Part shown: piece after piece, positions 15,140-24,158 of the stretch
Numbering within the stretch: the stretch's first letter is position 1
How the letters are laid out: every line of letters begins with the position of its first letter
Assembly: GCA_012270995.1 (NCBI GenBank)
Contig: JAAXHG010000122.1
Coordinates: 72,841-136,840 of the forward strand
From: Vicinamibacteraceae bacterium
GTDB lineage: Bacteria; Acidobacteriota; Thermoanaerobaculia; Multivoradales; Multivoraceae
DNA: 64,000 nucleotides
Reading direction: 5' to 3'
Position numbers and translations under genes: made by a program
Notes under the pieces: generated by a model
Database searches by the model: none
What the model was told of the DNA's origin: nothing
Seen by the model: the letters and a program-made list of their open reading frames with translations, nothing else

Positions 15140-17557
15140 CTAGCCCCGGGCCTGCAGGCGCCGCCCGTTCTCGACGGCTTCCCTGGCCTCGGGCAGGCGT
15201 CCCTTCCGGTTGAGGATGTCGGCCAGCACGAAGTAGCCGAAGGGCCCGAAGGCGCCCTCCGGATCGCGGCGCAACCCCTCGCGGACCAGCAGTTCGGCGC
15301 GGTCCAGGTCGTCGCCGCGATCCATGTGCAGCTTGGCCAGGTGGTAGTAGCCGAGAACGAACTCCGGGTTCGACCGGAGCGCCGCGCGCCACATCTCCAG
15401 GTGATCCTCCGGCCGGCCGAGCCGGCCGTACAGGTGTCCCAGGTTGAATTGGGCGCGGAAGTGGTAAGGCGCGTGCCGGATCGCCTGCTCGTAAGCCGCC
15501 ATCGCCGCCTCCGGGCGGTCGGCCTCCTCGTGGGTCAGCGCCAGGTTGAAGTAGGGCTGACCGATCTCCGGGTTCTTCGCGATCGCCTTCTCGAAGTGAA
15601 CGGCCGATTCCCGGCTTCTGCCGAGGAGGGCCAGGAGTTCGCCGTGCTGATTGTGGATCCACGCCGGCGCCACCTCTTCGGCGGCTGCCGCTTCAACGAC
15701 GCGCAGCGCGTCGGGGAGGCGGTCCAGATCGGCGTAGATGTCGCTCATCGCGATCGCCGCGTTCGATTCGTAGGGCGCGAGTTCCACCAGCCGGTGAAAA
15801 CCCACCAGTGCCTCCTCGGGGCGGCCGAGCCGCCAGTAGCTCGTGGCGAGTCCGAGCAGGGAGGCCTGGTGTTCCGGGTTCAGCGCGAGCGCCCGTTGGT
15901 AGAGCTGCAGCGCCTGACCGTTGAGTTCGGCTGAAGCTGCTGCGTCTCCGCGTCGCGACGCCTCGTCGGCGCGCCGCCCGATGATCCCGCCCAGCATCTG
16001 GTTCGCGTCCACGATGCTGGCGTCCAGTTCCAGGGCGGCACGCAGGTACTCTTCGGCTCCCTCTTCATCGCCGCGCCCGATGAAGCTCTGCGCCTCCATG
16101 ATCGCCCGGTGGACCGCGATCCTCTCCTTCGGATCCGCTCGCTCGACTCCGTCGTCCTCGTCGACACCGCTGTTTGCGCGGCCGGCCAGGTAGCCCAGGG
16201 CGCGTAGCTGCGCCAGCGTCTCGGTATCGAGGTCGGGGCGCCCGCCGGGCCGGCCACGGGATGACTTGAGGTTGTCGGAGTAGGCGAGCAGGCGGTCGCG
16301 TAAGGACCGCGCCAAGTCCCGTTCCTGGAGCAGGACGTTGTTCGCTTCGCCGGCGTCCTCCCGCAGCAGGTAGAGCTCCGGGTTCGTCGTCTCGATGAAC
16401 TTCTCCGAGTCAGTGCGGATCGAGCGCAGGGGTGCCCAGTTGTAGTGGTAGAGGGAGTAGTACGACTCCGTGTAGACCTCCCGCGGCGATGCCGGTTGTC
16501 GGCCCAGGATCAGCGACCGCAGATCGACGCCCTGCACCTCCGGTGGCACGTCCTGGCCGACGATCGAGAGGACGGTCGGCAGGATGTCGACGTGGCTGAC
16601 CGCTTCGTTGACGACCCGGCCTTCGAAGTCTCCGAAGGGCAGCCGCAGGATGAGCGGAACGTGGACGGTCGAGTCGTAGATGAAGTAGCCATGGAATCCC
16701 TCGCCGTGCTGCCCCAGTCCCTCGCCGTGGTCGGAGGTGAGAACGAACATCGAGTCGTCGAGCACGCCGCGGCTCTCCAGCCCTTCGCGCAGCAGGCCGA
16801 CGAGCGAGTCGGTGTAGGCCACTTCCGCGTCGTAGGGGCGGTCGGGATACTGGGACCTGAAGGGCTCGGGCGGCGTGTAGGGGTCGTGCGGCTCGAACAG
16901 ATGGACCCACAGGAAGAAGGGGGCGTCGCGGGGCTCGTCGAGCCAGGCCAGCGCGTGCTCGATCGTGTCCGGCCCCTCGTGCTGCACCTGGCCGACGTTG
17001 ACGGAGGGCTTCCGCGGGTCGAGCTGGAAGTCGTCGCGGTAGCGGTCGAAACCGCGGCCGATTCCCCAGCGGGAATCGAGGACGAAGGCGCTGATGAATC
17101 CCGCCGTGTCCCATCCGGCCGCAGAGAGCACCTCGGCGAGAGTGGGGAGCGTTTCGTCGAGCGAGTAGCCGACGTTCTCCCGGACGCCGTGGAACGGTGG
17201 GTAGGTGCCGGTCATGATCGAGCAGTGGGCCGGAAGCGTGAACGGCACCGTGGTGGCGGCGTTCGAGAAACGCACCCCTTCCCGTGCGAGCCTGTCCATG
17301 TGTGGGGTGGAAACCTGCTCCGAACCGTAGCTCGAGAGGCGGTCGGCACGCAGCGTGTCGATCGTGACCAGAATGACGTTCAGGCGGCCTGCTTCGACTT
17401 CGCCGGTGACTTGTTCCCAGGTCGGCAGAGGCTCCGCTTCGATCTCCGGGACGGGTCCCGGGGCATCCCGAGGCTCGTCTCCCGGCGCACAGCCAAGCAG
17501 CGCACCCAGGAAGAGACCGAGGAATCCTGAGCCAGCCGCGCTGGGAGACGAACGCAA
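15140..17557 (-). CDS. Lipoprotein with sulfatase/alkaline-phosphatase fold plus TPR repeats
   Basis: 805 residues. Lipobox-like LFLGALLGC near residue 23. Residues about 60-420 have the sulfatase-type fold: metal site VTIDTLRADRL (D67), TPHMDRLAREGVRFSNA, and LTSDHGEGLGQHGEG with the metal Asp-His. At the formylglycine position Cys/Ser is replaced by Thr (T107 in FTLPAHCSIMTG), and the usual Arg is His. It is therefore not a standard FGE-activated sulfatase; a Thr-nucleophile phosphatase or transferase is more likely. Residues about 470-800 contain at least six TPR units (EHQASLLGLATSYWRLGRPEEAL, FNLALTHEEADRPEAAMAAYEQAI, FNLGHLYGRLGRPEDHLEMW). The substrate is unknown. Confidence 0.85.
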   Translation of the reverse strand: MRSSPSAAGSGFLGLFLGALLGCAPGDEPRDAPGPVPEIEAEPLPTWEQVTGEVEAGRLNVILVTIDTLRADRLSSYGSEQVSTPHMDRLAREGVRFSNAATTVPFTLPAHCSIMTGTYPPFHGVRENVGYSLDETLPTLAEVLSAAGWDTAGFISAFVLDSRWGIGRGFDRYRDDFQLDPRKPSVNVGQVQHEGPDTIEHALAWLDEPRDAPFFLWVHLFEPHDPYTPPEPFRSQYPDRPYDAEVAYTDSLVGLLREGLESRGVLDDSMFVLTSDHGEGLGQHGEGFHGYFIYDSTVHVPLILRLPFGDFEGRVVNEAVSHVDILPTVLSIVGQDVPPEVQGVDLRSLILGRQPASPREVYTESYYSLYHYNWAPLRSIRTDSEKFIETTNPELYLLREDAGEANNVLLQERDLARSLRDRLLAYSDNLKSSRGRPGGRPDLDTETLAQLRALGYLAGRANSGVDEDDGVERADPKERIAVHRAIMEAQSFIGRGDEEGAEEYLRAALELDASIVDANQMLGGIIGRRADEASRRGDAAASAELNGQALQLYQRALALNPEHQASLLGLATSYWRLGRPEEALVGFHRLVELAPYESNAAIAMSDIYADLDRLPDALRVVEAAAAEEVAPAWIHNQHGELLALLGRSRESAVHFEKAIAKNPEIGQPYFNLALTHEEADRPEAAMAAYEQAIRHAPYHFRAQFNLGHLYGRLGRPEDHLEMWRAALRSNPEFVLGYYHLAKLHMDRGDDLDRAELLVREGLRRDPEGAFGPFGYFVLADILNRKGRLPEAREAVENGRRLQARG

Positions 17558-17586
17558 GTCCTGGATCCTCCTCCTCCGCAGGCAGT

Positions 17587-19800
17587 CTATGGACTGATCA
17601 GGTCGTCCAGCTCGCGGACGCCGCCGTCGAAGCGTTCGAACGCGCGCTGGGCCCGCGCCCGGTCAGCGAGGTCGCCGCTGCGGTCGAGTTCGGCAGCGCT
17701 CTGCATCACCCGGCCGATCGCCTGCCGGGCCTGCCCGCGTTGCCGGGCGCTCAGGTCCGTCAGTCGATCGAGCAGCGCCTCCGCGAGGTCGCGGGCGTCG
17801 AAGGCGGGCACGTAGAGAGTGAGCCACTCTCCGTTCTCGATCTGGGTGCGGACCCGGTCCCGCTTGTTCGCCAGGAGCGCAATGATCGCGTTTCGGTCCT
17901 CCGGGATCGTCATCGGCGGCCGCTCGTGGCTGTGCGGGCCGGCGCGGATCGCTCCGCCACCGCGGGAAGCGCCGGCGGGCGGTTCGACCGTCGTCTCCTC
18001 GAAGTAGAAGTCGTACCGCTGCTGTTCGCCGGCCAGCCAGACGTGGGCGAAGAACTCGCTCGGCAGCGCCTCGGGGATCTCCGAGACCAGGTACTGGCTG
18101 CCGATCAGAGGCGCCATCGGGTAGCGGGTCTCGTCCCAGCTCTCGGTCTCCTCGTTCCACGCCTCGAAGACGACGTCGCCGCCGAAGTTCCGCGGATCGA
18201 CCGGCTGCTTGAAGTCGTCGTAGACGTAGAGACGGAACTCGCCGGCCCTCGGCAGGGCGCCCTCGAGGTGGTGGTAGTTGTTCGCCGCCATGAAGAACTG
18301 GCCGCCGTGGAGGGGGTTGTGGTCCATGTGGGCGGCGGCGTTCGGGTCCGCCGGGTTGGGCGCGAAGCCTGGCGTTGCCCCGCCCTCGCCGGCCGGCAGG
18401 TCGGTGCCGCCGAGGCCGGCGGCCAGCATGCCGCCGCGGCTCTGCGGCTGCTCGCGCGGCACGAAGATCTCCGGCAGGACGAGGTGGTCGTCGAGTTCGT
18501 AGTCGACCTGGAGCGCGAAGGGCTGGACGACCGGGTTCTTCGCCTTGCCGACGTCGAACGATCCGATCAGCTCGACCCGGGTGCCCGGCGGCGCATGGAC
18601 CGCCTCCTCGAACAGGTAGGAGGCGGGGAACTCGGGGTCGTACTCGGGTACGTACAGGACGGTTTGCGTCCGGCCGTCGGGAAAGTGGATCCGCACCTCC
18701 ATTTTGGCGATCAGGTCGCCGACGTGCGGATGCAGGCCGATCAGACGGGCGCGCTCGGTGATCGTCAGGCTTGTGGTCTGAGGCCTCGCGGCGCGCCGCC
18801 CCTTCAGGGTGAGTTGACCGCCCGCCTGCTGCGCTTCGACCCAGAGTTCAACTTCGTCCTCGGTCTGGTTGAGGAACAGGCCCAGACTCGAGCGGTCGCT
18901 GATCTCGATGCGCGAGTCGTCGTTCGGCCGCCGGCGGTACTCGACCACGAGTTCGATCGTCGAGCCGCGGCGCAGCCGCTTGCCGGCGCCGTCCGGCAGC
19001 AGCACCGGATCGTCGCCGCGCAGCCACTGGCCGAGGAAGTGGGGGCCGGGGCGCCCGGTGCGCATCCGCGTCGGCTCCGGCTCGTCCTCGTCGCGGAACG
19101 GGTCGTAGGGGACCTGGACCTCGACCTCCAGCTGTTCCTGCGGCGCGTCCTCCGGCTCATGGACCCAGGCCGCCATCCGGTACACCACGCCGGGGTGCTG
19201 GGGCCGGAACTCGTAGCCGGTGACCCAGGCGTCCTCTTCGAGTTCGACGGCGAGCCGCTCGCGACCAAGGGCGGTCTGCTGCCCGGGCGCGACGACCGTT
19301 TCGGCTGTGGGCTCGAGCACCAGGTCGGGAACGCCGAGCACCCATTCCTCCTCCGTGAACTCCAGCGGCGGCGGCAGGTTGCGGCGCGGTCCCTGGGGTC
19401 CACCGCCTTGCACCCAGGCGACGACGATGTCGATCTCCTGCTGGCTCATGCGACGCGAGTTCCGGAAGTGGTCGTAGCGGGCGTCCGCCGTCCACGGCGG
19501 CATGCTGCCGGTCAGCAGTTCCTCCTCGATCGCGACCGCCCAGGCGCGGGCGCCGGGCTTGGCGTCGTTGCCGTAGGTCGTCAGGTCGATGTAGTCCGGC
19601 GCCGACCCCTTCGGGTTGTGGCAGGGCATGCAGTAGCGGCGGAGGATCGGGCGGACATCGTCGGCGAAGTTGATGTCGGTCGTGATCCGCACGTGGGCGG
19701 GCGCGGGGTCGGTGGCGATTCCGGTCAGGGTCAGGGCGGCCAGCGCGGCGGTGGCCGCGGCGGCCGCGAAGCGCCGGCCGTTGACAGCCGACCGGCTCAT
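17587..19800 (-). CDS. Secreted monoheme cytochrome / copper-monooxygenase-like protein
   Basis: 737 residues from an ATG that overlaps the pyrE stop (ATGA). Signal peptide about 1-35. A c-type heme motif CMPCH (57-61) follows ADDVRPILRRY, the typical 'cytochrome with planctomycete-type' opening. Residues about 180-440 are beta-rich (LIGLHPHVGDLIAKMEVRIHFPDGR), like the ascorbate-dependent type II copper monooxygenase fold; whether all copper ligands are present was not settled. A later His-rich section (HMDHNPLHGGQFFMAANNYHHLEG) looks metal-binding. The C-terminal 110 residues are helical. It is likely a periplasmic redox protein; the substrate is unknown. Confidence 0.65.
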   Translation of the reverse strand: MSRSAVNGRRFAAAAATAALAALTLTGIATDPAPAHVRITTDINFADDVRPILRRYCMPCHNPKGSAPDYIDLTTYGNDAKPGARAWAVAIEEELLTGSMPPWTADARYDHFRNSRRMSQQEIDIVVAWVQGGGPQGPRRNLPPPLEFTEEEWVLGVPDLVLEPTAETVVAPGQQTALGRERLAVELEEDAWVTGYEFRPQHPGVVYRMAAWVHEPEDAPQEQLEVEVQVPYDPFRDEDEPEPTRMRTGRPGPHFLGQWLRGDDPVLLPDGAGKRLRRGSTIELVVEYRRRPNDDSRIEISDRSSLGLFLNQTEDEVELWVEAQQAGGQLTLKGRRAARPQTTSLTITERARLIGLHPHVGDLIAKMEVRIHFPDGRTQTVLYVPEYDPEFPASYLFEEAVHAPPGTRVELIGSFDVGKAKNPVVQPFALQVDYELDDHLVLPEIFVPREQPQSRGGMLAAGLGGTDLPAGEGGATPGFAPNPADPNAAAHMDHNPLHGGQFFMAANNYHHLEGALPRAGEFRLYVYDDFKQPVDPRNFGGDVVFEAWNEETESWDETRYPMAPLIGSQYLVSEIPEALPSEFFAHVWLAGEQQRYDFYFEETTVEPPAGASRGGGAIRAGPHSHERPPMTIPEDRNAIIALLANKRDRVRTQIENGEWLTLYVPAFDARDLAEALLDRLTDLSARQRGQARQAIGRVMQSAAELDRSGDLADRARAQRAFERFDGGVRELDDLISP

Positions 19801-20405
19801 CGTCCGTCTCCGGAGTAGAGCGTCAGGTCGCCCTCGTTGTCGGCGACGAACAGCGGCCTGAAGTCGTAGCCGCGGCTTCGCAGGCGCTCGCCGCCGCCTT
19901 CCTGGCGGTCGACGACCGCCGATACCGCGGCGACTTCGCAGCCCTCGGCTTCGACCGCCTCGATCGCGCGGAGGATCGAGCCGGCCGACGTGACGACATC
20001 GTCGATCACGGCCACCCGGCGGCCGGCGACGATCAGCTTGCGCCCGTCCGGGTGGTACGAGGCGTCGATTCGGGCGCTCGTGCCGTGGCCCTTCGCCTTG
20101 TTGCGCACCAGGAAACCGAAGAGCGGCGTACCGTCCAGGTCGCTCGCGACGGATGCGGCCGTCGCCAGGTAGGCTCCGCCGACTTCGGGACCGCCCACCG
20201 CGTCCACTCCGAAGGGCCGGAGCTGTTCGCACAGGGCTTCACCGATGAGCCGCGACCCCCGCGGAGACAGCACGGTCGCCTTCGTGTCGCAGTAGTAGTG
20301 CGAGCGCGCACCGGAGGTCAGAACGAAGTCTCCCTTGGCGATGCTCCGCTCCTGGAGAAGCGCCCTCAGTTCGTTCAATCGCGAGTCGTTCTTCGGGTCC
20401 GGCAC
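19797..20405 (-). CDS. pyrE: Orotate phosphoribosyltransferase
   Basis: 202 residues with the GTG start giving (M)PDPKNDSRLNELRALLQ; an in-frame ATG exists 132 bases upstream, but the added residues do not look like PyrE. The enzyme joins orotate to PRPP to make OMP in pyrimidine synthesis. The PRPP-binding signature VIDDVVTSAG is at about residues 133-142, and FGFLVRNKAKGHGT is the flexible catalytic loop. SGARSHYYCDTKATVLSPRGSRLIG is the usual early stretch. The stop overlaps the next gene's start by 4 bases, joining it to a cytochrome gene with which it has no obvious link. Confidence 0.93.
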   Translation of the reverse strand: MPDPKNDSRLNELRALLQERSIAKGDFVLTSGARSHYYCDTKATVLSPRGSRLIGEALCEQLRPFGVDAVGGPEVGGAYLATAASVASDLDGTPLFGFLVRNKAKGHGTSARIDASYHPDGRKLIVAGRRVAVIDDVVTSAGSILRAIEAVEAEGCEVAAVSAVVDRQEGGGERLRSRGYDFRPLFVADNEGDLTLYSGDGR

Positions 20406-20495
20406 GGCCGGAGAGGGTATCAACGCGAGTGTGGCGACACTTGCGTGCGTGGTTGGTATTGTCACGCAGTCGGCTACTCGTGCGTGCGCCTGGGA

Positions 20496-20639
20496 ATGAG
20501 ACGACTCGAACGTAATCACACGTCCTTGGAAGACCAACTCAGGGCGTTGCAGTCGGAGTTGATGGTTGCTGAGTTTCTGGCGGTCCTCAACCTCTCGCTG
20601 ACTCTTCTCGTCTGGCTTCGCGTTTGTGGCTTGATTTGA
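20496..20639 (+). CDS. 47-aa small membrane protein coupled to mog
   Basis: Forty-seven codons. An amphipathic helix with coiled-coil character (NHTSLEDQLRALQSEL, 7-22) is followed by one hydrophobic helix (FLAVLNLSLTLLVWLRVCGL, about 27-46). The stop codon overlaps the TTG start of mog (TTGA), the same coupling style seen between many genes in this window. The Shine-Dalgarno is poor. The organisation supports a real tiny membrane protein, but no homolog is recognised. Confidence 0.4.
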   Translation: MRRLERNHTSLEDQLRALQSELMVAEFLAVLNLSLTLLVWLRVCGLI

Positions 20640-21205
20640 CGGGCCAAGGCACGTCCAGCGTTTCGGCTCGAATCGGCATCGTGACCGTCTCGGACCGCGC
20701 GTCCCGCGGGGTCTACGAGGACCGTGGCGGGCCCGCGATCCGCGACTACTTGGCGGAGGTGTTGACTTCGCCCTGGGAAGCCTGCGCGCGGGTCGTGGAG
20801 GACGAGGTCGAGCAGATCGCGGCGGCGCTGCGCGAACTCTGTGACGACGAAGAGTGCTGCCTGGTCGTGACCACGGGCGGCACCGGACCGGCGCGGCGCG
20901 ACGTGACGCCGGAGGCCACTCTGGCCGTCTGCGAGAAGGAGATGCCGGGCTTCGGCGAGCTGATGCGGCAGGTGTCGCTTCTGGCCGTGCCGACGGCGAT
21001 CCTGTCGCGGCAAACGGCCGGTGTTCGCGGCTCGTCGCTGATCGTCAACCTGCCGGGGCAGCCGAAGGCGATCGGCGAGTGCCTGGACGCCGTGTTTCCG
21101 GCGATCCCGTACTGCGTCGACCTGATCGGCGGGCCGTACTTGACGACGAACGAGGAGCGGATCAAGGCGTTCCGGCCGAAGTCGGCGAAGAAGCCGGCGG
21201 TCTGA
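20636..21205 (+). CDS. mog: Molybdopterin adenylyltransferase
   Basis: 189 residues from a TTG start that overlaps the stop of a small ORF; another in-frame TTG is 12 bases upstream, and neither has a strong ribosome site. It adenylates molybdopterin before molybdenum insertion. Recognisable MogA stretches are IGIVTVSDRASRGVYEDRGG, LVVTTGGTGPARRDVTPEAT, EMPGFGELMRQVSL, TAILSRQTAGVRG and LPGQPKAIGECLDAVFPAIP, nearly collinear with E. coli Mog. An MPT-binding (MoeA-like) gene occurs 6 kb away, but no molybdoenzyme lies in the window. Confidence 0.93.
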   Translation: MTGQGTSSVSARIGIVTVSDRASRGVYEDRGGPAIRDYLAEVLTSPWEACARVVEDEVEQIAAALRELCDDEECCLVVTTGGTGPARRDVTPEATLAVCEKEMPGFGELMRQVSLLAVPTAILSRQTAGVRGSSLIVNLPGQPKAIGECLDAVFPAIPYCVDLIGGPYLTTNEERIKAFRPKSAKKPAV

Positions 21206-21216
21206 GGAGGAGCGAG

Positions 21217-23442
21217 ATGGAGAAGCGAGGCATCTGGCCGGTGCTCGGGACGACTCTGACCGTGCTGCTCTTCGGGCTGACCGTGGGCTGCGCGCCCCCC
21301 GGTGGAGGCGGCGAGGAGGCGACGGTCTACCGGGACACCTGGGGCGTCCCGCACATCTACGCCGAGTCCGCCGAGGCAGGGCTCTACGCCTCCGGCTGGG
21401 CGATGGCCGAGGACCGGCTGTCGCAACTGCTCGAGAACTACCTCTTCGGACTCGGTGAGTACGCCGCCGCCTTCGGCCCCGGCAACAACGACGCCTGGGT
21501 CCGGTCCGATCTCGAGTCGCGGATGTGGGACCACTACGGCACGGCGAAGCGTCACTACGAGGCGAAGCTGAACCCGGAACTCCGCCGGCACCTGGCGGCC
21601 TTCATCGCGGGCATCAACGACTTCCTCGACGCGCATCCCGACGAGGTGCCGGCATGGTGGGGCGACCGCCCGGTCGACGTCTACATGCCGGTCGCCTTCA
21701 GCCGCCGGTTCATCTGGAGCTGGCCGGCGGGGCAGGCGCGCTCCGACCTGCGGGCCATCGGCATCGAGCCGAGCTTCGACGTCGACCTGCGGGCCTCCAA
21801 CGAGATCGCGCTGGCGCCGGACCAGACGACCTTCGGCGCCGCGGCCCTGATCATCGACCCGCACCTCTCCTGGCTCGGCCGCCATCGCTACTGGGAGCTG
21901 CGCCTCCACGCCGGCGATATCCACATCAGCGGTTTCGCCACTTCCGGCTTCCCCTACGTCAACCTGGGCCACAACGAACATGTCGCCTGGGCCCACACGA
22001 CCGGCGGCCCGGACACGGCCGACGTCTACGAACTGACCCTCGACCCGGAGGATCCGGGCCGCTATCTCTACGACGGCGAATGGCGGCAGATGGAGAGCCG
22101 GACCGTCGAAGTGGCGGTCGCCGGCGAGGCGAAGCCGCGCGAGGCGACGTTCCGGTTCTCGCACCACGGCCCGATCGTCGCCCGCCGCGGCGACCGCGCC
22201 TACGCCGCGGCCCTCGCCTACGAGGAGGAGATCGGCTACCTGGAGTCCAAGTACTGGTTCATGGTCGCGGAGGACTACGAGGGCGCGGCCGCGGCGCTGG
22301 ACGTGCGCCAGATCATGCCGCAGAACGTGATGATCGCGGACACCGGCGGCAACATCTACTACCAGCGGACGGGCCGGGTCCCGATCCGGCCGGAAGGCTA
22401 CGACTGGCGCCGTCCCGTCGACGGCTCGACCTCCGAGACCGAATGGCTGGGCATCCATCCGGCGTCCGAGTTGATGTCCCTGCTCAACCCCGAGCGGGGC
22501 TACATGCAGAACAACAACATCAGCCCGGACACGATGCTGGTCGACTCGCCGCTGGTCCCGGAGCGCTATCCGGCATACCTCTACAACCAGCCCGCTCTCT
22601 ACACCCATCAGCGGGGCGCCGCCGCCGTGGCGCTGCTTGAGGCGAAACGGGCAGCCGGCGCCAGGTGGAGCGAGGAGGAGATCGTCGAGCTGGCGCTCAA
22701 CCGCTCCGTCTACCAGTTCGAACGCTGGGTCGAGGAGCTGCGTCGCGCCGAGGCGTCGGTCCCCGGCAAGCGCTCGAAGGAGCACGCCGAGATCGTGCGG
22801 CGGATCGAGGAGTGGGACGGCGTCTCCGAGCCGGACTCCCAGGGCGCGCTCGCCTACTTCCGCTGGCGCGAGGCGCTCCGGGAGCTGGTGGGCCGCGACG
22901 GGATGAACGAGATGACCGCGCGGGTCAACGACTACCTGGAACTGATCCGCGAGGCGCCGAAGCCGCCCGGTCTCCGCGACGACGAGCTGCCGGCCCTGGC
23001 CGCCGCGATCGACACCGCGGCGGAGTCGCTCCGCTCGGGCCCGGGCGGCTTCGATGCGGCCTTCGGCGACGTGTTCCGCGTCGGCCGCCAGGACTCGAAC
23101 GACGAAGTGTCCTGGCCGGTCGGCGGCGGCTCGCTCGGCGAAGCGGGAATGGCGACCATGCGCTCCGTCGGCTTCATCGCGCCGCGCGCCGACGGCCGCC
23201 GCTGGGGCAACCGAGGCCAGACCTCGACCGAGGTCGTCATCCTCAGCAACCCGATCCGCAGCTACACCCAGCCTCCGATCGGCCAGAGCGACCGGCCCGA
23301 CTCCCCGCACTACCGCGACCAGGCAGAGAAGCTGTTCTCGGTCGGCGCCATGAAGCCGAGCTGGTTCGCCCGTGAAGAACTGCTCGCCGACGGCGGCAGG
23401 AACGTCGTCTCCGAGATGCGGCTGGTCTACGAACCGGAGTAG
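21217..23442 (+). CDS. Penicillin-acylase-family N-terminal nucleophile hydrolase (lipoprotein)
   Basis: 741 residues, the usual length for penicillin/AHL acylases. Lipobox LFGLTVGC near residue 25. The alpha part begins VYRDTWGVPHIYAES and continues through GWAMAEDRLSQLLENY. The expected autocatalytic nucleophile that starts the beta chain is S194 in DLRASNEIALAPDQ, followed by LIIDPHLSW and later NLGHNEHVAWAHTTGGPDTADVYE, both conserved in the family. It hydrolyses amide bonds of N-acyl compounds; the exact substrate (penicillin-like, acyl-homoserine lactone, other amide) cannot be told. GAGGAGG precedes the ATG, and mog ends 11 bases upstream. Confidence 0.9.
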   Translation: MEKRGIWPVLGTTLTVLLFGLTVGCAPPGGGGEEATVYRDTWGVPHIYAESAEAGLYASGWAMAEDRLSQLLENYLFGLGEYAAAFGPGNNDAWVRSDLESRMWDHYGTAKRHYEAKLNPELRRHLAAFIAGINDFLDAHPDEVPAWWGDRPVDVYMPVAFSRRFIWSWPAGQARSDLRAIGIEPSFDVDLRASNEIALAPDQTTFGAAALIIDPHLSWLGRHRYWELRLHAGDIHISGFATSGFPYVNLGHNEHVAWAHTTGGPDTADVYELTLDPEDPGRYLYDGEWRQMESRTVEVAVAGEAKPREATFRFSHHGPIVARRGDRAYAAALAYEEEIGYLESKYWFMVAEDYEGAAAALDVRQIMPQNVMIADTGGNIYYQRTGRVPIRPEGYDWRRPVDGSTSETEWLGIHPASELMSLLNPERGYMQNNNISPDTMLVDSPLVPERYPAYLYNQPALYTHQRGAAAVALLEAKRAAGARWSEEEIVELALNRSVYQFERWVEELRRAEASVPGKRSKEHAEIVRRIEEWDGVSEPDSQGALAYFRWREALRELVGRDGMNEMTARVNDYLELIREAPKPPGLRDDELPALAAAIDTAAESLRSGPGGFDAAFGDVFRVGRQDSNDEVSWPVGGGSLGEAGMATMRSVGFIAPRADGRRWGNRGQTSTEVVILSNPIRSYTQPPIGQSDRPDSPHYRDQAEKLFSVGAMKPSWFAREELLADGGRNVVSEMRLVYEPE

Positions 23443-23452
23443 AGGAGTCCCG

Positions 23453-24136
23453 ATGCGTCACCGTCGAAGTCTCTGCCTCAGTGCCGGAGTCGTGGCTGCC
23501 ATTCTCGTGATGCCCGTAGCCCTCTCGGCCCAGTCGGGCCACAACCTGGAGCGTCCCGAACACTGGAAGGTCCGCTACGACGGCGCCGACGAACCGGCCG
23601 AGCGCAACTTCGTCGTCATGCGACCCGGCTGGCACGTCTACGCCGGCCCCGGCAGCCTGCTCTGGGACCCGGGCCGGTTCGCTTCGGGCAACTACGCCGT
23701 CAAGAGCACGATCTACCTGTTTCCGAAGGGCGACCCCGAACGATCCGGCTCGACCCGCGTCGACACGCCCTTCGGTCTCTTCCTCGGCGGCCGCGACCTC
23801 GAAGGGAACAAGCCAACCTACGTCTCCTTCCAGATCGACAACACCGGCCGGTTCCGCATAGCCCGACATACCGGCGATGAGATCAAGGAACTCGCACCTT
23901 GGACCGCCCACGACGCGGTCACCGTGCTCGACGAGCCGGCGACCTCGCCCGCGGAGAACGTCCTCGAAGTCGACATCCGGGGCGAACAGACGATCTTCTA
24001 CCTCGGCGGCGAGGCCGTCGCCGAGCTTCCGTGCAAAGACGTCAGTCCAGCCGGTGTCGTCGGCCTAAGCGCCGGCGAGGGTTTGAGTCTTCACATCACC
24101 GAGATCTCGATCGGCCCCAACCGCCGCAACGAGTAG
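23453..24136 (+). CDS. Secreted beta-rich protein of unknown function
   Basis: 227 residues with a signal peptide (LSAGVVAAILVMPVALSAQ, about 9-27). The body alternates beta strands (FVVMRPGWHVYAGPGSLLWD, YVSFQIDNTGRFRIARHTGDE, NVLEVDIRGEQTIFYLGGEAVAELP) and ends GLSAGEGLSLHITEISIG. This layout is like concanavalin-type (LamG/DUF1080-like) domains that often bind sugars. GAGGAG lies upstream, and the gene begins 10 bases after the acylase stop, so the two are probably cotranscribed. No catalytic residues can be named. Confidence 0.6.
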   Translation: MRHRRSLCLSAGVVAAILVMPVALSAQSGHNLERPEHWKVRYDGADEPAERNFVVMRPGWHVYAGPGSLLWDPGRFASGNYAVKSTIYLFPKGDPERSGSTRVDTPFGLFLGGRDLEGNKPTYVSFQIDNTGRFRIARHTGDEIKELAPWTAHDAVTVLDEPATSPAENVLEVDIRGEQTIFYLGGEAVAELPCKDVSPAGVVGLSAGEGLSLHITEISIGPNRRNE

Positions 24137-24158
24137 CCCGACGACGTCCAGCCGGTCC

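Noticed and set aside
15140..17557. Classical formylglycine sulfatase
   Set aside because: The CxPxR/SxPxR position reads TLPAH, so the activating Cys or Ser is absent.
20746..23310. Antisense frame of about 850 codons under the acylase gene
   Set aside because: Composition mirrors the sense-strand codons, no motifs, while the sense strand has clear Mog and acylase signatures.
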